Counted from the stretch's first letter, positions 21,084 to 31,899 are shown. The stretch is 64,000 nucleotides of DNA from Crenobacter oryzisoli (GCF_030385785.1 NZ_JAUEDK010000009.1:1-64000), one strand, 5' to 3'. Numbers and translations are program-made. The notes: a model not told the origin generated them from the letters alone.

Positions 21084-21833
21084 ATGCTGTTAAACGAACA
21101 ACAGTCCCCGCGCAAACGCCCCCGGCTGACCGTGCGACTCGCCGACGGCGCCGACGATGTTCGCCGCGCGCAGAAGCTGCGCTACAACGTGTTCGGCGAA
21201 GAAATGGGTGCCAAGCTTGCGTCGGCCCACCTCGGCCTCGATGTCGACGATTACGATGCGTTGTGCGATCACCTGATCGTCGAGGACCCGGCCAGTGGCA
21301 TGGTGGTCGGTACCTATCGGATGCTGCCGCCGGCCGCGGCACGCCGGGCGCCGAGCCTGTACTCGGAACATGAATTCGATCTGTCGCGCCTCGCCAACAT
21401 CCGCGAGCACCTGATCGAGTGCGGCCGTTCCTGCGTACACAAGGACTTCCGCACCGGAGCGGTGATCACGCTGCTGTGGTCGGGCCTCGCCGACTACGTA
21501 CAACAGCAGGGCGGCGCGTACCTGGCCGGCTGCGCCAGCGTCAGCCTGGTCGACGGCGGTCATCAGGCGGTGAGCCTGTACCGTCAGATCGAGGCCCAGC
21601 ACCTGGCGCCGGCAGAATGGCGGGTATTCCCGCACCTGGCGCTGCCGCTTGATCAGGTACAGGACGATGCCACCCCGGCGCCGATGCCGCCGCTGATCAA
21701 GGGCTATTTGCGCGCCGGCGCCTTCGTCGGTGGCGAGCCGGCCTGGGACCCGGACTTCAATTGCGCCGACTTCTTCATGCTGCTGCCGATGGCCAAGCTG
21801 AACCAGCGCTACAACCAGCACTTCGTAGCCTGA
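21084..21833 (+). CDS. olsB: L-ornithine N(alpha)-acyltransferase, OlsB-like (GNAT fold)
   Basis: This 249-residue protein of the OlsB/hemolysin-type acyltransferase family has VRRAQKLRYNVFGEEMGA (family N-terminus), LDVDDYDALCDHLIV, VVGTYRMLPP, and ECGRSCVHKDFRTGAVI as the acyl-ACP binding core. It would transfer a 3-hydroxyacyl chain from ACP to ornithine, giving lyso-ornithine lipid. The partner OlsA is not nearby, so the pathway completes elsewhere. A strong GAGGAGG ribosome site precedes the start. It is divergent from mnmG. Confidence 0.8.
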   Translation: MLLNEQQSPRKRPRLTVRLADGADDVRRAQKLRYNVFGEEMGAKLASAHLGLDVDDYDALCDHLIVEDPASGMVVGTYRMLPPAAARRAPSLYSEHEFDLSRLANIREHLIECGRSCVHKDFRTGAVITLLWSGLADYVQQQGGAYLAGCASVSLVDGGHQAVSLYRQIEAQHLAPAEWRVFPHLALPLDQVQDDATPAPMPPLIKGYLRAGAFVGGEPAWDPDFNCADFFMLLPMAKLNQRYNQHFVA

Positions 21834-21850
21834 GCCCCCTCCCCTGCCCC

Positions 21851-21880
21851 AAGGTTGGCCGAATCGCGTCGGCCGACCTT
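21851..21880 (+). terminator. Probable terminator after olsB
   Basis: AAGGTTGGCCG and CGGCCGACCTT form an 11-bp stem with one mismatch and an eight-base loop, 18 bp after the olsB stop. A T-tract is missing, so the call is weak. Confidence 0.4.
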
Positions 21881-21903
21881 GCCGGTCGCCCCAGGCTGCT
21901 ACA

Positions 21904-22605
21904 ATGCCCGTCATGCAGCCCGTCACTTTCGCGCCGATCGGCGTCATCCACTCCCCTTATAAAGAGAAGTTCGGCATCCCTCGCCAACCCTCGCTGGTGC
22001 CGGCAGCGCGGATCACCCTGGAACTCGTACCCCCGTTCGACCAACCTGACGCGGTGCGAGGCCTTGAGGCATTCTCTCACGTGTGGATCCATTTCGTGTT
22101 CCATGAGACCGCTGCGCGCGGCTGGACTCCGTTGGTACGCCCCCCCAGACTCGGTGGCAACGCCCGGGTCGGCGTATTCGCCAGCCGCTCGACGCATCGC
22201 CCCAATCCGCTCGGCCTGTCGCTGGTCGAACTGCTTGGCGTCGACACCACGAACGGGGTGAGGCTGCTGCTCGGTGGTGCAGACCTGCTCGACGGCACCC
22301 CGGTGCTCGACATCAAACCCTACATCCCGTTCGTCGAGGCTCGCCTCGAGGCCCGCGGCGGTTTCGTCGACGGCCCGCCCCCGGTGCTGCGGGTGGAATG
22401 GAGCGAACGGGCACGCGCCGATCTTGCCGCGGCCGCCGATGTTCCGACGGGTTTTGCCGAACTGATCGAGCAGGTCCTGCAACAGGATCCGCGACCGGCG
22501 TACCAGGACGACCCAGAGCGGGTATACGGCGTACGGCTTGATCGCTTCGATGTACGCTTCCGGGTGGCCGGCAACGACGTGCAAGTGCTTGAAATCTGCG
22601 GCTGA
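21904..22605 (+). CDS. trmO: tRNA (adenine37-N6)-methyltransferase TrmO
   Basis: This 233-residue protein of the TsaA/YaeB family N6-methylates t6A37 in tRNA-Thr using SAM. FAPIGVIHSPYKEKFGIPRQP is the family N-terminus (quoted from IGVIHSPYKEKFGIPRQP); GLEAFSHVWIHFVFHE and ASRSTHRPNPLGLSLVELLG follow, and DIKPYIPF with the C-terminal domain YGVRLDRFDV closes it. The start may be the second Met at 21913. No operon partner. Confidence 0.92.
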   Translation: MPVMQPVTFAPIGVIHSPYKEKFGIPRQPSLVPAARITLELVPPFDQPDAVRGLEAFSHVWIHFVFHETAARGWTPLVRPPRLGGNARVGVFASRSTHRPNPLGLSLVELLGVDTTNGVRLLLGGADLLDGTPVLDIKPYIPFVEARLEARGGFVDGPPPVLRVEWSERARADLAAAADVPTGFAELIEQVLQQDPRPAYQDDPERVYGVRLDRFDVRFRVAGNDVQVLEICG

Positions 22606-22675
22606 TACCCCGAACTTATGTATGGGCCACGGGTCTATCCGGGGCTTATCCATAATTCATAGAAAGAATACCGTC

Positions 22676-23641
22676 ATGACAACTCGCGCCAAGACCACCA
22701 TTCTGGCCTTGTCCCTGGTGTCGCTGCTGGCCGCGCCGTTCGCCGACGCGGCCCGCCTGGGCAAAGGCAAGAGCTATGGGATGCGCCGCGCCGCGCCGAC
22801 CCAGAGCTACCAGCAACCGTACGCAGCACCGGCCCAGCCTGCCACTCCAGCCCCCGCACCTGCCCAGGCCGCACCGCAGCGCAAGGGACCGGGCGTCGGC
22901 ACCGCCATCGCAGCCGGAGCCGCCGGTGCAGTAGGCGGCTACATGCTCGGCAAGGCGATGAGCGGCAATGCCTCCGGCAACGCCGCCGGCCACCCGGCCG
23001 AGCAAGGGCTACCGTGGGGCACCATTGCGCTGTTCGGCCTGCTGATCGTCGGTGGGGTGATGTTCCTGCGCCGCCGCACCGCGCAGGCCATGGCCACCCC
23101 GCCCGCTAGCGGCTATGGCCAGCAGCCCCAGCCGGCCAATGGTTCGTTCCACTACGAACCACAGCAGCCAGCCCAGCCGAGCAGCTACGGCACCATCCCG
23201 AAGATCGGTTCCGGCCTGGGTGCCGGCAGCGGCATCGGCGGCGGTGTGCCCGGCTATTCGCCGGCCAACCAGGGCCGTCTGCCGGATGGCACCGAGGTGC
23301 CGAACTTCCTGCGCCAGGCCAAGGCGACCTTCCTGCACCTGCAGAGCCTGAACTCGCCCGACGCGGTCGAGGAGGTACGCAAGTACATGACGCCGGAGCT
23401 GTTCGCCGCACTGCGCGACGATATCGCCAGCAATAACGAGCTGGCTGACTTCCCGTCGCTCGACTGCCAAGTGATCGAAGCGGTCGAGGAGGCCGGCCGC
23501 TATATTGCCAGCGTGCGCTTCTCCGGGACGGTGAGCGAAAGCGTCAACGCACCGGCCGAACCATTCGCCGAAACCTGGCATTACATCAAGGACGCCAGCA
23601 CGCAAGGCAAGTGGCTGGTGGCGGGCATTCAGCAGGGCTAA
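22676..23641 (+). CDS. Tim44-like domain protein with signal peptide
   Basis: This is a 321-residue protein. A signal peptide (TILALSLVSLLAAPFADA) is followed by a Gln/Pro/Ala-rich linker, a Gly-rich hydrophobic segment (GTAIAAGAAGAVGGYMLG), a clear membrane helix (GTIALFGLLIVGGVMFLRRR, about residues 115-134), a second low-complexity linker, and a C-terminal Tim44-like domain (about 200-321; FLRQAKATFLHLQSLNSPD ... WHYIKDASTQGKWLVAGIQQ). Such proteins are widespread in betaproteobacteria and their role is not settled. The start at 22676 gives the signal peptide; no strong ribosome site is seen. A good terminator follows. Confidence 0.8.
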   Translation: MTTRAKTTILALSLVSLLAAPFADAARLGKGKSYGMRRAAPTQSYQQPYAAPAQPATPAPAPAQAAPQRKGPGVGTAIAAGAAGAVGGYMLGKAMSGNASGNAAGHPAEQGLPWGTIALFGLLIVGGVMFLRRRTAQAMATPPASGYGQQPQPANGSFHYEPQQPAQPSSYGTIPKIGSGLGAGSGIGGGVPGYSPANQGRLPDGTEVPNFLRQAKATFLHLQSLNSPDAVEEVRKYMTPELFAALRDDIASNNELADFPSLDCQVIEAVEEAGRYIASVRFSGTVSESVNAPAEPFAETWHYIKDASTQGKWLVAGIQQG

Positions 23642-23669
23642 GCGCATCGCCTTGCCCCATGCACATCAA

Positions 23670-23694
23670 CGGACGCCTGTGGCGTCCGTTTTTT
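23670..23694 (+). terminator. Rho-independent terminator after the Tim44-like gene
   Basis: CGGACGCC, loop TGT, GGCGTCCG, then TTTTTT: an 8-bp GC-rich stem with a clean T-tract, 28 bp after the stop. Confidence 0.9.
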
Positions 23695-23785
23695 GTTGGA
23701 CAGTTAATTTGACACTTAACTGGGCTACACTGGAATGCATTTTGCTGGAAATAACAATAAAACACAGGATGTGAGGACTGAATCA

Positions 23786-24925
23786 ATGAGCACCCCGCCC
23801 CCCGAGCACGGCTCGCCCGCCACGGCGAACTGCCGTTTCCAGCCTATCTATAGCCTGTCGCACCGGCGCAGCGTGGCACTGGAGGCACTGAGCGCCAGTG
23901 TCGACCAGGATCCGACCTCCTGCCTGCTTTCCAGCTACTGCCGCGAGTTCGCCCTGCTCGAGCGCACGCCGCGCTGGCTGATGATCAAGCCTGCTCCGGT
24001 GAGCTTTGCCAGCGCAGAGGCCCGCGCCGCGCTACTGGAGACGCTGGAGGCGCACCAGCTGCCGTCGCATCGCATCGTCATCGCAGTCAGCGATGCGGCG
24101 CTGGAACAGTCGCCGGAGCTGATCGATGCGCTCGTTGCGCTGAAGCAAGCAGGCTTCCTGCTGGCGATCGACGATTTCGGGGTCGGCCCGACCCAACTGG
24201 CCCGGTTGAGCCAGCTTGAACCGGACCTGGTGAAGTTCGACCATGCACTACTGGAGAACGCCGCCGAGCCGGGGCGTAACCGCAATCTACTCACCAGGCT
24301 GGTGCATCTGATGCACGAAATGGGGGCACTGGTGGTGCTGACCGGGGTGCACAACGAGGACAATCTACTGATCGCGCTCGAGTCCGGCGGCGATCTGGTC
24401 CAGGGTGACTATGTCGCCGAACCGGCCGCCACGCCCGAGGACGACGCCGCGATCACCCCGCGCATCGACGCGCGCTGGGACCAACTGATGAACCGCGAGC
24501 TTCTGACCCGCAAGCTGACCCGTCGCCATCTCGAACTGGCGCGCCAGGCCTTCGTACAGTCGGCAATCGCGCTGATGCAGGGCACGCCGTTCACCCAGGC
24601 CGCCACGCCGATGCTGGCGCTGCCCGATGTGACCCGCGCCTTCCTGCTCGACCAGGAAGGTCGCCAGCTCGGCGGCAACCTGAACCGCCAGCGCAACGGC
24701 AACGGCAACCGCGACGACAAGTTCTCGCCGCTGACCGATACCACCGGCGCCATCTGGTCGCGCCGCGCCTATTTCCAGCACGCGATCGACCAGCCGGGCG
24801 TGCTGTACATGAGCGAACCGTATCTGTCGATGACCGACACGCGACGCTGCATAACGCTGTCGATGGCCATCGAGATCGACGAGACGCTGCACGTGCTGTG
24901 TACCGACCTGTTGGTCCGACACTAA
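23786..24925 (+). CDS. Degenerate EAL-domain protein with C-terminal sensor domain
   Basis: This 379-residue cytoplasmic protein has an EAL fold at residues about 15-215, with EAL at 33-35 and DDFGVG at 129-134. Catalytic positions are lost: the usual Asn is Lys68 (MIKPAP), the Glu of the VLEITE strand is Ala100, and the Glu of the VAEGVE loop is Thr186. It is therefore unlikely to hydrolyse c-di-GMP and may bind it or a protein partner. Residues about 250-379 form a PAS/Cache-like domain, an architecture like YkuI. The start at 23786 has GAGGA upstream; an earlier ATG at 23735 lacks one. Convergent with dolP across a strong hairpin. Confidence 0.82.
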   Translation: MSTPPPEHGSPATANCRFQPIYSLSHRRSVALEALSASVDQDPTSCLLSSYCREFALLERTPRWLMIKPAPVSFASAEARAALLETLEAHQLPSHRIVIAVSDAALEQSPELIDALVALKQAGFLLAIDDFGVGPTQLARLSQLEPDLVKFDHALLENAAEPGRNRNLLTRLVHLMHEMGALVVLTGVHNEDNLLIALESGGDLVQGDYVAEPAATPEDDAAITPRIDARWDQLMNRELLTRKLTRRHLELARQAFVQSAIALMQGTPFTQAATPMLALPDVTRAFLLDQEGRQLGGNLNRQRNGNGNRDDKFSPLTDTTGAIWSRRAYFQHAIDQPGVLYMSEPYLSMTDTRRCITLSMAIEIDETLHVLCTDLLVRH

Positions 24926-24931
24926 AGGGCC

Positions 24932-24975
24932 GGCAACGACAAAGGGCAGCCCAAGGGCTGCCCTTTGTCGTTGCC
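24932..24975. terminator. Bidirectional terminator, perfect 21-bp inverted repeat
   Basis: Arms 24932-24952 and 24955-24975 are perfectly complementary around a two-base loop (core AAAGGGCAGCCC). There is no long T-tract, but the position between the convergent EAL and dolP genes fits a shared terminator. Confidence 0.7.
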
Positions 24976-24998
24976 ATTCCGGCTGAAGGCGAAACCGC

Positions 24999-26527
<1,529 letters not shown>

Positions 26528-26531
<4 letters not shown>

Positions 26532-27670
26532 TGCAGCGCCTCGCTGCCGATCACCGCTAGCGGCTGGCGGCGGACGAACTGGCGATCACGGCCGAGGCGC
26601 AGATCACCGGTGACGCCATCGAGACGCATCCCGGGCGTGGCCCCCTTGCCGGCCAGTTGCACTGCCAGTCGGTAGGCATCGATGCCCAGCGCGTACAGGC
26701 GTTCGGTCTGCCGGGTCAGCGGTTGCGCCGGCCGAGCGTAGCGCTGCACCGCCGGGTGCTGCGGCATCAGGAACCACGGCATGTCGATTACCCGCATGCC
26801 GCGCAAAGCCGGGTCTGGGCTTCGCACATTGATCTGCGAACCGGCGTAGGCCGGTTCGTCCGGGCTGGTCAGTGCGCGCGCCTGCGCGGTCTCGGTCGCG
26901 CCCATCGTGAAGACCAGCGCGTCATGCTGCGCCGCCAGCGCGGTCAGCTGCTCCGGCGCCGCGCGGCTGAGGTCGAACTGCGCTGCGGGCTGTCCGGTCA
27001 GCCGTTGCCACTCGGCTCCGAACGCCTGGCCGAGGCGCTGCGACAGCGGGTCGGCGTTGCCGACCACCAAGGGACTGCTTCGCCCATCGTCGCGAAGCTG
27101 GTCGGCGAGCTGCCGAGCCTCGCCTTCCACCGTCAGCGACAGGCTGTATAGTTTCGGATTGGCCTTGATGCCGGCATCGAGGCTGTTCAACGCCAGTGTC
27201 GGCACGCTCACCAGCGGCGCCACCGCGGCAATCCCCGGCCGGGTCAGCGGCCCGACGATCACGTTAGCGCCCTGCGCCAGCGCCGCGCGGTACTGGGCCA
27301 CCACGGTATTCTCTTCACTGGGGATGAATACCACATTGGCCGCTCGATCGGCTGCCGCGGCTGCGTCGAAACCGCTCTTCACCACCTGAGCCGCCTCGCC
27401 GAGTAGCTTCGACTCGGTCGGCAGCATCAGCACAATCTTTGGCAACTTGGCACTCGGCACTGGCGCGACAGGGGGTAGCGCCTGGCTAGTCGGTGAAAAG
27501 CCGGGGTCGACGGTCTTCGGTGCCGGTGCAGCCGCTTGCAACGGCGCGGCATGGCCGAACGTCTGCAGCGGCATCTGGTTCTGTTGGATGATATAGTCGG
27601 GCGTTTGTGCCACGGCGGCGGTCAGCCACGTCATCGTCACCCCAACCAGCAGTGGAGCCAGCTTTTGCAT
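26528..27670 (-). CDS. lpoA: Penicillin-binding protein activator LpoA-like
   Basis: This is a 380-residue exported protein: signal sequence [19 protein letters not shown], then a periplasmic-binding-fold domain of the LppC/LpoA family ([53 protein letters not shown]). E. coli LpoA stimulates PBP1A. Unlike E. coli LpoA there is no lipobox Cys after the signal and no N-terminal TPR half, so it may be a soluble periplasmic form. A GTG at 27685 would add five residues. Only about 15 bp separate it from the divergent rsmI start. Confidence 0.82.
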
Positions 27671-27685
27671 ACCTCGTTTGCTCAC

Positions 27686-28552
27686 TTGATTGACTCGACC
27701 CGGGATAGTTTCACTCGCGGCACATTATATGTGGTGGCCACGCCCATTGGAAATCTGGCCGACATCAGCGCCCGCGCCCTGGCCGCCTTCCAGGTTGCAG
27801 ATGTGGTGTGCGCCGAGGATACCCGGGTCACCGGCCAGCTGTTGTCCGCCTACGGCATCTCGACCAAGCTGGTCAGCGTGCGCGAGCACAACGAGCGCAG
27901 CATGGCGGAACAGGTAATCCGCTGGCTCGCCGACGACAAGATCGTGGTGCAGGTGTCCGATGCCGGCACGCCGGCGGTGTCCGACCCAGGGGCCCGCTTG
28001 GCCGAAGCGGTGTGGCAGGCCGGCTACCGGGTCAGCCCGGTGCCGGGCGCCAGCGCCGTGATCGCCACCCTGTCGGCCAGCGGCCTGACCACGCCGCGCT
28101 TCCTGTTCGCCGGCTTTCTGTCGGCCAAACCTGGCGAACGCCGCCGCCAGCTGGGTGAATGGCGCGAAGCCGACTACGCGGTGGTGCTGTACGAGGCGCC
28201 GCACCGTATCCTCGACCTGCTCGCCGACATCGTCACCGAGTTGGGCGAGTCGCGCGTGCTGCTGCTCGGCCGGGAGCTGACCAAGACCTTCGAGACGCTG
28301 AAGCGGCTGCCGGCCGCCGAGCTGCTGTCCTGGGTCGAAGCCGACAGCAACCAGCAGCGCGGCGAAATCGTGCTGGTGATCGATGCGGCACCGCCGATGG
28401 CCCAGGATCATGGCCTCGACGCCGAGGCGCAGCGCGTCATCGCGCTATTGGCCGCCGAGCTGCCGACCAAGCAAGCAGCACAGCTGGCTGCACAGATCAC
28501 CGGTGCACCAAAGAAGCTGCTGTACGACCACGCGCTCAGCCTGAAGAATTAA
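27686..28552 (+). CDS. rsmI: 16S rRNA (cytidine1402-2'-O)-methyltransferase RsmI
   Basis: This is a 288-residue SAM-dependent enzyme of the tetrapyrrole-methylase fold. GTLYVVATPIGNLADIS is the N-terminal signature; VVCAEDTRVTGQLL, VSDAGTPAVSDPGARL and PVPGASAVIATLSASGL line the SAM site. It methylates C1402 with RsmH. No ATG fits; the TTG at 27686 is taken because it gives the family length and because upstream sequence belongs to the divergent lpoA. The lpoA/rsmI pair is conserved with E. coli yraM/yraL. Confidence 0.93.
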   Translation: MIDSTRDSFTRGTLYVVATPIGNLADISARALAAFQVADVVCAEDTRVTGQLLSAYGISTKLVSVREHNERSMAEQVIRWLADDKIVVQVSDAGTPAVSDPGARLAEAVWQAGYRVSPVPGASAVIATLSASGLTTPRFLFAGFLSAKPGERRRQLGEWREADYAVVLYEAPHRILDLLADIVTELGESRVLLLGRELTKTFETLKRLPAAELLSWVEADSNQQRGEIVLVIDAAPPMAQDHGLDAEAQRVIALLAAELPTKQAAQLAAQITGAPKKLLYDHALSLKN

Positions 28553-28567
28553 AAGCCCAGCTACTCG

Positions 28568-28596
28568 TTTACAAGCCCACCCTGTTTGGGTAGAAT
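28568..28596 (+). promoter_or_regulatory. Sigma70 promoter of tRNA-Leu
   Basis: -35 TTTACA (28568-28573), 17-bp spacer, -10 TAGAAT (28591-28596). Predicted start is 5 bp or so before the mature tRNA end region. Confidence 0.7.
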
Positions 28597-28607
28597 CGCC
28601 CCCTCTT

Positions 28608-28692
28608 GCCCAGGTGGCGAAATTGGTAGACGCAGGGGACTCAAAATCCCCCGCCGCAAGGTGTGCCGGTTCGAGTCCGGCCCTGGGCACCA
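28608..28692 (+). tRNA. tRNA-Leu (anticodon CAA)
   Basis: This 85-base class II tRNA has acceptor arms gcccagg / cctgggc with encoded CCA at 28690-28692, D arm ggcgaaattggtagac, anticodon stem gggga / tcccc with loop ctcaaaa (CAA at 34-36, reading UUG), a short variable arm, and T arm ccggttcgagtccgg. It stands alone with its own promoter and terminator. Confidence 0.97.
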
Positions 28693-28701
28693 GAATTCGC
28701 C

Positions 28702-28737
28702 AAAAAACCCGTCAAGCTCGCGCTTGACGGGTTTTTT
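28702..28737 (+). terminator. Rho-independent terminator of tRNA-Leu
   Basis: aaaaaacccgtcaagc, loop tcgc, gcttgacgggtttttt: a perfect 16-bp stem with T-tract, 10 bp after the CCA end. Confidence 0.92.
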
Positions 28738-28828
28738 GTTGCTGCCGTGACAAAAACGCGGCCGTGGCGCTGGCATTTCGGCGCTCTGCTTGCTACTCTG
28801 CGCCCATCGTTAGGAAGGAACTCGATTC

Positions 28829-29236
28829 ATGAGCAAGGAAACGGCCCTGGGCGCGGCGCTGAAAGCGGCAGTTCAGACCATGAGCAAGAAGAAACAAACC
28901 GACATGATCGCCGATCATGTCTATGGTAAGTACGACGTATTCCGCCGCTTCCGTCCTCTGGCGATCGGCATTGACCAGGCACTGGTCGCCGAGCTGCCGC
29001 AGTTCGACCCGGCACTGATCGCACGCGTGCTCGCCAACCACTGCCGCCGTCCGCGCTACATCAAGGCGCTGGCACAAGGCGGCAAGCGCTTCGGCCTGGA
29101 CGGCAAGCCGGTCGGACAGGTGACCGCCGAAGAACAGGAAGTCGCCCGCCAGAACCCGGCCCTGCAGCCGCAGGCCAAGCCCGCCGCTACCGATGTGCCG
29201 GCTGCGGACGCGACCCCGGCCAACGACGCCGAATAA
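28829..29236 (+). CDS. ProQ/FinO-domain RNA chaperone, minimal form
   Basis: This 135-residue protein is almost only the FinO domain: ADHVYGKYDVFRRFRPLAIGI, ALIARVLANHCRRPRYIKAL and GGKRFGLDGKPVGQVTAEE. It ends in a short Pro/Ala-rich acidic tail without the C-terminal Tudor-like domain of enterobacterial ProQ, like the minimal ProQ of Neisseria. It likely binds 3' stem-loops of small RNAs and mRNAs. AGGAAGGA precedes the ATG. A hairpin follows. Confidence 0.9.
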   Translation: MSKETALGAALKAAVQTMSKKKQTDMIADHVYGKYDVFRRFRPLAIGIDQALVAELPQFDPALIARVLANHCRRPRYIKALAQGGKRFGLDGKPVGQVTAEEQEVARQNPALQPQAKPAATDVPAADATPANDAE

Positions 29237-29255
29237 GCGTTTGCGCCCCCCCTCC

Positions 29256-29289
29256 ACGGGTCGGTTATGCTGAAGCATAACCGACCCGT
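29256..29289 (+). terminator. Hairpin after proQ-like gene
   Basis: acgggtcggttatgc, loop tgaa, gcataaccgacccgt: a perfect 15-bp stem followed by tgtcctttct. The T-tract is imperfect. It abuts the tatD start at 29307. Confidence 0.65.
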
Positions 29290-29306
29290 TGTCCTTTCTA
29301 TCCCCC

Positions 29307-30095
29307 ATGTTCTCGGCCAACCCTGACCCTGCCCTGCTGATCGACAGCCACTGCCACCTCGACGCAGCCGAATTCGACGGAGAACGCGACGCGGTGGTCG
29401 CTGCCGCACACGCCGCTGGCGTCGGGCAGATCGTGGTGCCGGCGGTGCACGTCGCCAACTTCGAAAGCACCTTGGCGATGCGCGAACGCTACGGTTGCTG
29501 GATTGCGTTCGGCCTGCATCCGATCTACGTCGACCAGCACCTCGACGAACACCTCGAGCAGCTCGACGACTGGTTGACCCGGCACCGTCCGGTTGCGCTT
29601 GGCGAGATCGGCCTCGATTTCTATCTGCCCGAACTCGACCCGGCCCGCCAGGAATGGCTGTTTGTCGAACAGCTCAAGCTCGCACGACGCCACGACCTGC
29701 CGGTTTTGCTGCATGTGCGTCGCTCGCAGGACCGTCTGCTGAAATACCTGCGCCAGTACCCGGTGGTCGGCGGCATTGCACATGCGTTCAACGGCAGTAC
29801 CGAGCAGGCCGAAGCCTTCCTCCGTCTGGGCCTCAAGCTCGGCTTCGGCGGCGCGATGACGTTTCGCGGCTCGCAGCGCATCCGTCGCCTGGCGGCCAGC
29901 CTGCCGGACAGCGCACTGGTCCTGGAAACCGACGCGCCGGACATCCGTCCGGAATGGGCGCAGGACGTTCCGAACCAGCCGGCCAACGTGGCGCGCTTCG
30001 CCACGGTGTTGGCCGAATTGCGCAACAGCACGCCTCTGGAAATCGCTCGGCTTTCGAGTGCCAATGTCCTCGCCACCCTCAAGCTCTCATTCTGA
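29307..30095 (+). CDS. TatD-family metal-dependent hydrolase
   Basis: This 262-residue TIM-barrel protein has IDSHCHLD (metal-binding His pair), ALGEIGLDFYLP, LLHVRRS, AHAFNGS and LETDAPDIRPE, the canonical TatD set with the last Asp. TatD proteins are 3'-5' exonucleases or deoxyribonucleases; the paralogue (TatD, YcfH or YjjV) cannot be fixed. The ATG at 29307 is preferred over an in-frame TTG at 29289 that lies in the hairpin. It is not linked to tatABC here despite the name. Confidence 0.9.
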   Translation: MFSANPDPALLIDSHCHLDAAEFDGERDAVVAAAHAAGVGQIVVPAVHVANFESTLAMRERYGCWIAFGLHPIYVDQHLDEHLEQLDDWLTRHRPVALGEIGLDFYLPELDPARQEWLFVEQLKLARRHDLPVLLHVRRSQDRLLKYLRQYPVVGGIAHAFNGSTEQAEAFLRLGLKLGFGGAMTFRGSQRIRRLAASLPDSALVLETDAPDIRPEWAQDVPNQPANVARFATVLAELRNSTPLEIARLSSANVLATLKLSF

Positions 30096-30194
30096 AGATC
30101 GCTTATACCAATTGAAATACCAATTAAAACGTCACTAAAATCTGGTTTAATACCGGCGTTTGCTTATGAATCACCAGGTATTTAAGCCGCCAAC

Positions 30195-31826
30195 ATGCGT
30201 AATCTCACCATCGCCAGCCGCATCGGCCTCGGCTTCTTCCTATTGCTCGTTATGCTTGCCGGCGCCGGCCTGGTCAGCCATCTCGGCTTGAACCGAGTCG
30301 AACAACGCGTCGACGGCGTGGTATCGCAGGATCTGCGCTTCTACAACGCGCTGGTCGATGCTCGCTATCACATGGGCAATCTGCGCCGTTTCGAAAAGGA
30401 CAGCTTTATCAACCTGGCCGTCACGGCCAAGCGCGATAGTTACGAGCAAAAATGGCAGGCCAGCCTGAAGAGCGCCAACGACGCGATCGACCGCGCTGCC
30501 ACGCTGCCTTTGCCCCCCGAGCGGGCCGATCAGGTCGCGGAAGTACGCCGTCGGCTGGCCGCCTACGCCGATGGAGCCAACAGCGTGTTCGCGCGCGTTA
30601 ACAATGGCGCCATCACCACGACCGCCGACGCCAACATGGCCATCGACCAGTACAAGGTCCAGGTCCACGCGATGGAAGACTCGCTCAACCAGCTGACCGA
30701 CCAAGCCCGCCAAAGCGCCGACCGGCTCGAAGCAAACATCATCGACAGCACCAGCCAGGTACGCATGCTGTTGCTGACGCTGGTCGCAATCGGCATCGTC
30801 GCAGGCACCCTGCTCGCCTTCGCCATTGTGCGGTCGATTCGTGCCCCGCTTGACCGCATCGCCACGATCAGCCAGGAGTTGGCCGAACGCCGTGACCTGA
30901 ACACGCAGCTGCCACAGCTCGGCAACAACGAGGTGGGCCGTACCGCCGAGGCGTTCAACGCGGTACTTGGGACGATGCGCGCCTTGATCCAGGAATCACA
31001 CCTGCACTCGGCACAGTTGGTCGATGCCGCCCAACAACTGGACGGCGTCGGCAGCCAACTGAGCAACTCGGTCGACTCACAGGCACAGGCCGCCTCGGTC
31101 AGCGCCGCCGCGGTCAAGCAGATGACAGTCAGCATCAACCATGTCGCCGGCAGCACCCACGGCGTCGAGAGCAAGGCACGCGAGGCCAATGAGATGGCGA
31201 CCCGTGGTAGCGAACTGGCCGAACGCGCCACCGGCCAGATCTACCAGATCGCGCAAAGCATCGGCGACACCACCGACCGGATCGACCAGCTCGAGCGACG
31301 CTCCGGCGAGATCGGCACCATCGTCCAGGTGATTCGCGACATCGCCGAGCAGACCAATCTGTTGGCGCTGAACGCGGCGATCGAGGCTGCTCGAGCCGGC
31401 GAGACCGGCCGCGGCTTCGCCGTGGTGGCGGACGAGGTGCGCAAGCTGGCCGAACGCACCAGCGCGGCGACCAGCGAGATCGCGGCGCGCATCGATGGCG
31501 TGCAGGACGACACCCGCTCGGCGGTCGCCAGCATGCACGAAGCGCGCCGACGCATCGACAGCGGCGTAGAAGGGACCGAGCAGGTGCAGCAGGCACTGAC
31601 GGCGATCCGTACCCTATGCGGCCAATCGGTCGACAGCATCGCCGACATCGCCACGGCGATCCAGGAGCAGAGCCAGGCCAGCCACGATATTGCCCGCAAC
31701 GTCGAACAGATCGCGCAGATGAACAGCGGCAGCAGCCACTCGGCGCAACAGGCTCATCAACTGGTACTAGAGTTGACCCGGCTTGCGCAGGCGCTCGACG
31801 GTGGCCTGAACCGCTTCAAGGTCTGA
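30195..31826 (+). CDS. Methyl-accepting chemotaxis protein
   Basis: This is a 543-residue inner-membrane receptor. Membrane helix 1 (about 11-31) is followed by a four-helix-bundle periplasmic sensor (about 32-190), helix 2 ([21 protein letters not shown]), HAMP (about 215-270) and the signalling domain with the invariant hairpin tip [20 protein letters not shown]. The sensor resembles the 4HB_MCP type; the ligand is unknown. No CheA-binding pentapeptide is seen at the C-terminus. It stands alone; the upstream 100 bp is AT-rich and carries two ACCAATT copies. A terminator follows. Confidence 0.93.
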   Translation: MRNLTIASRIGLGFFLLLVMLAGAGLVSHLGLNRVEQRVDGVVSQDLRFYNALVDARYHMGNLRRFEKDSFINLAVTAKRDSYEQKWQASLKSANDAIDRAATLPLPPERADQVAEVRRRLAAYADGANSVFARVNNGAITTTADANMAIDQYKVQVHAMEDSLNQLTDQARQSADRLEANIIDSTSQVRMLLLTLVAIGIVAGTLLAFAIVRSIRAPLDRIATISQELAERRDLNTQLPQLGNNEVGRTAEAFNAVLGTMRALIQESHLHSAQLVDAAQQLDGVGSQLSNSVDSQAQAASVSAAAVKQMTVSINHVAGSTHGVESKAREANEMATRGSELAERATGQIYQIAQSIGDTTDRIDQLERRSGEIGTIVQVIRDIAEQTNLLALNAAIEAARAGETGRGFAVVADEVRKLAERTSAATSEIAARIDGVQDDTRSAVASMHEARRRIDSGVEGTEQVQQALTAIRTLCGQSVDSIADIATAIQEQSQASHDIARNVEQIAQMNSGSSHSAQQAHQLVLELTRLAQALDGGLNRFKV

Positions 31827-31850
31827 TCTTCCGAGCGCCCAGAAACGACA

Positions 31851-31876
31851 ACGCCGCCCGATCGGGCGGCGTTTTT
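31851..31876. terminator. Bidirectional terminator between MCP gene and the tat/his run
   Basis: ACGCCGCCC, loop GATC, GGGCGGCGT then TTTTC. Reading leftwards the same hairpin ends GGCGGCGTTG. It separates the convergent chemoreceptor and DUF2069 genes. Confidence 0.85.
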
Positions 31877-31899
31877 CATGGTCGGAAGCGCTGAACGGT

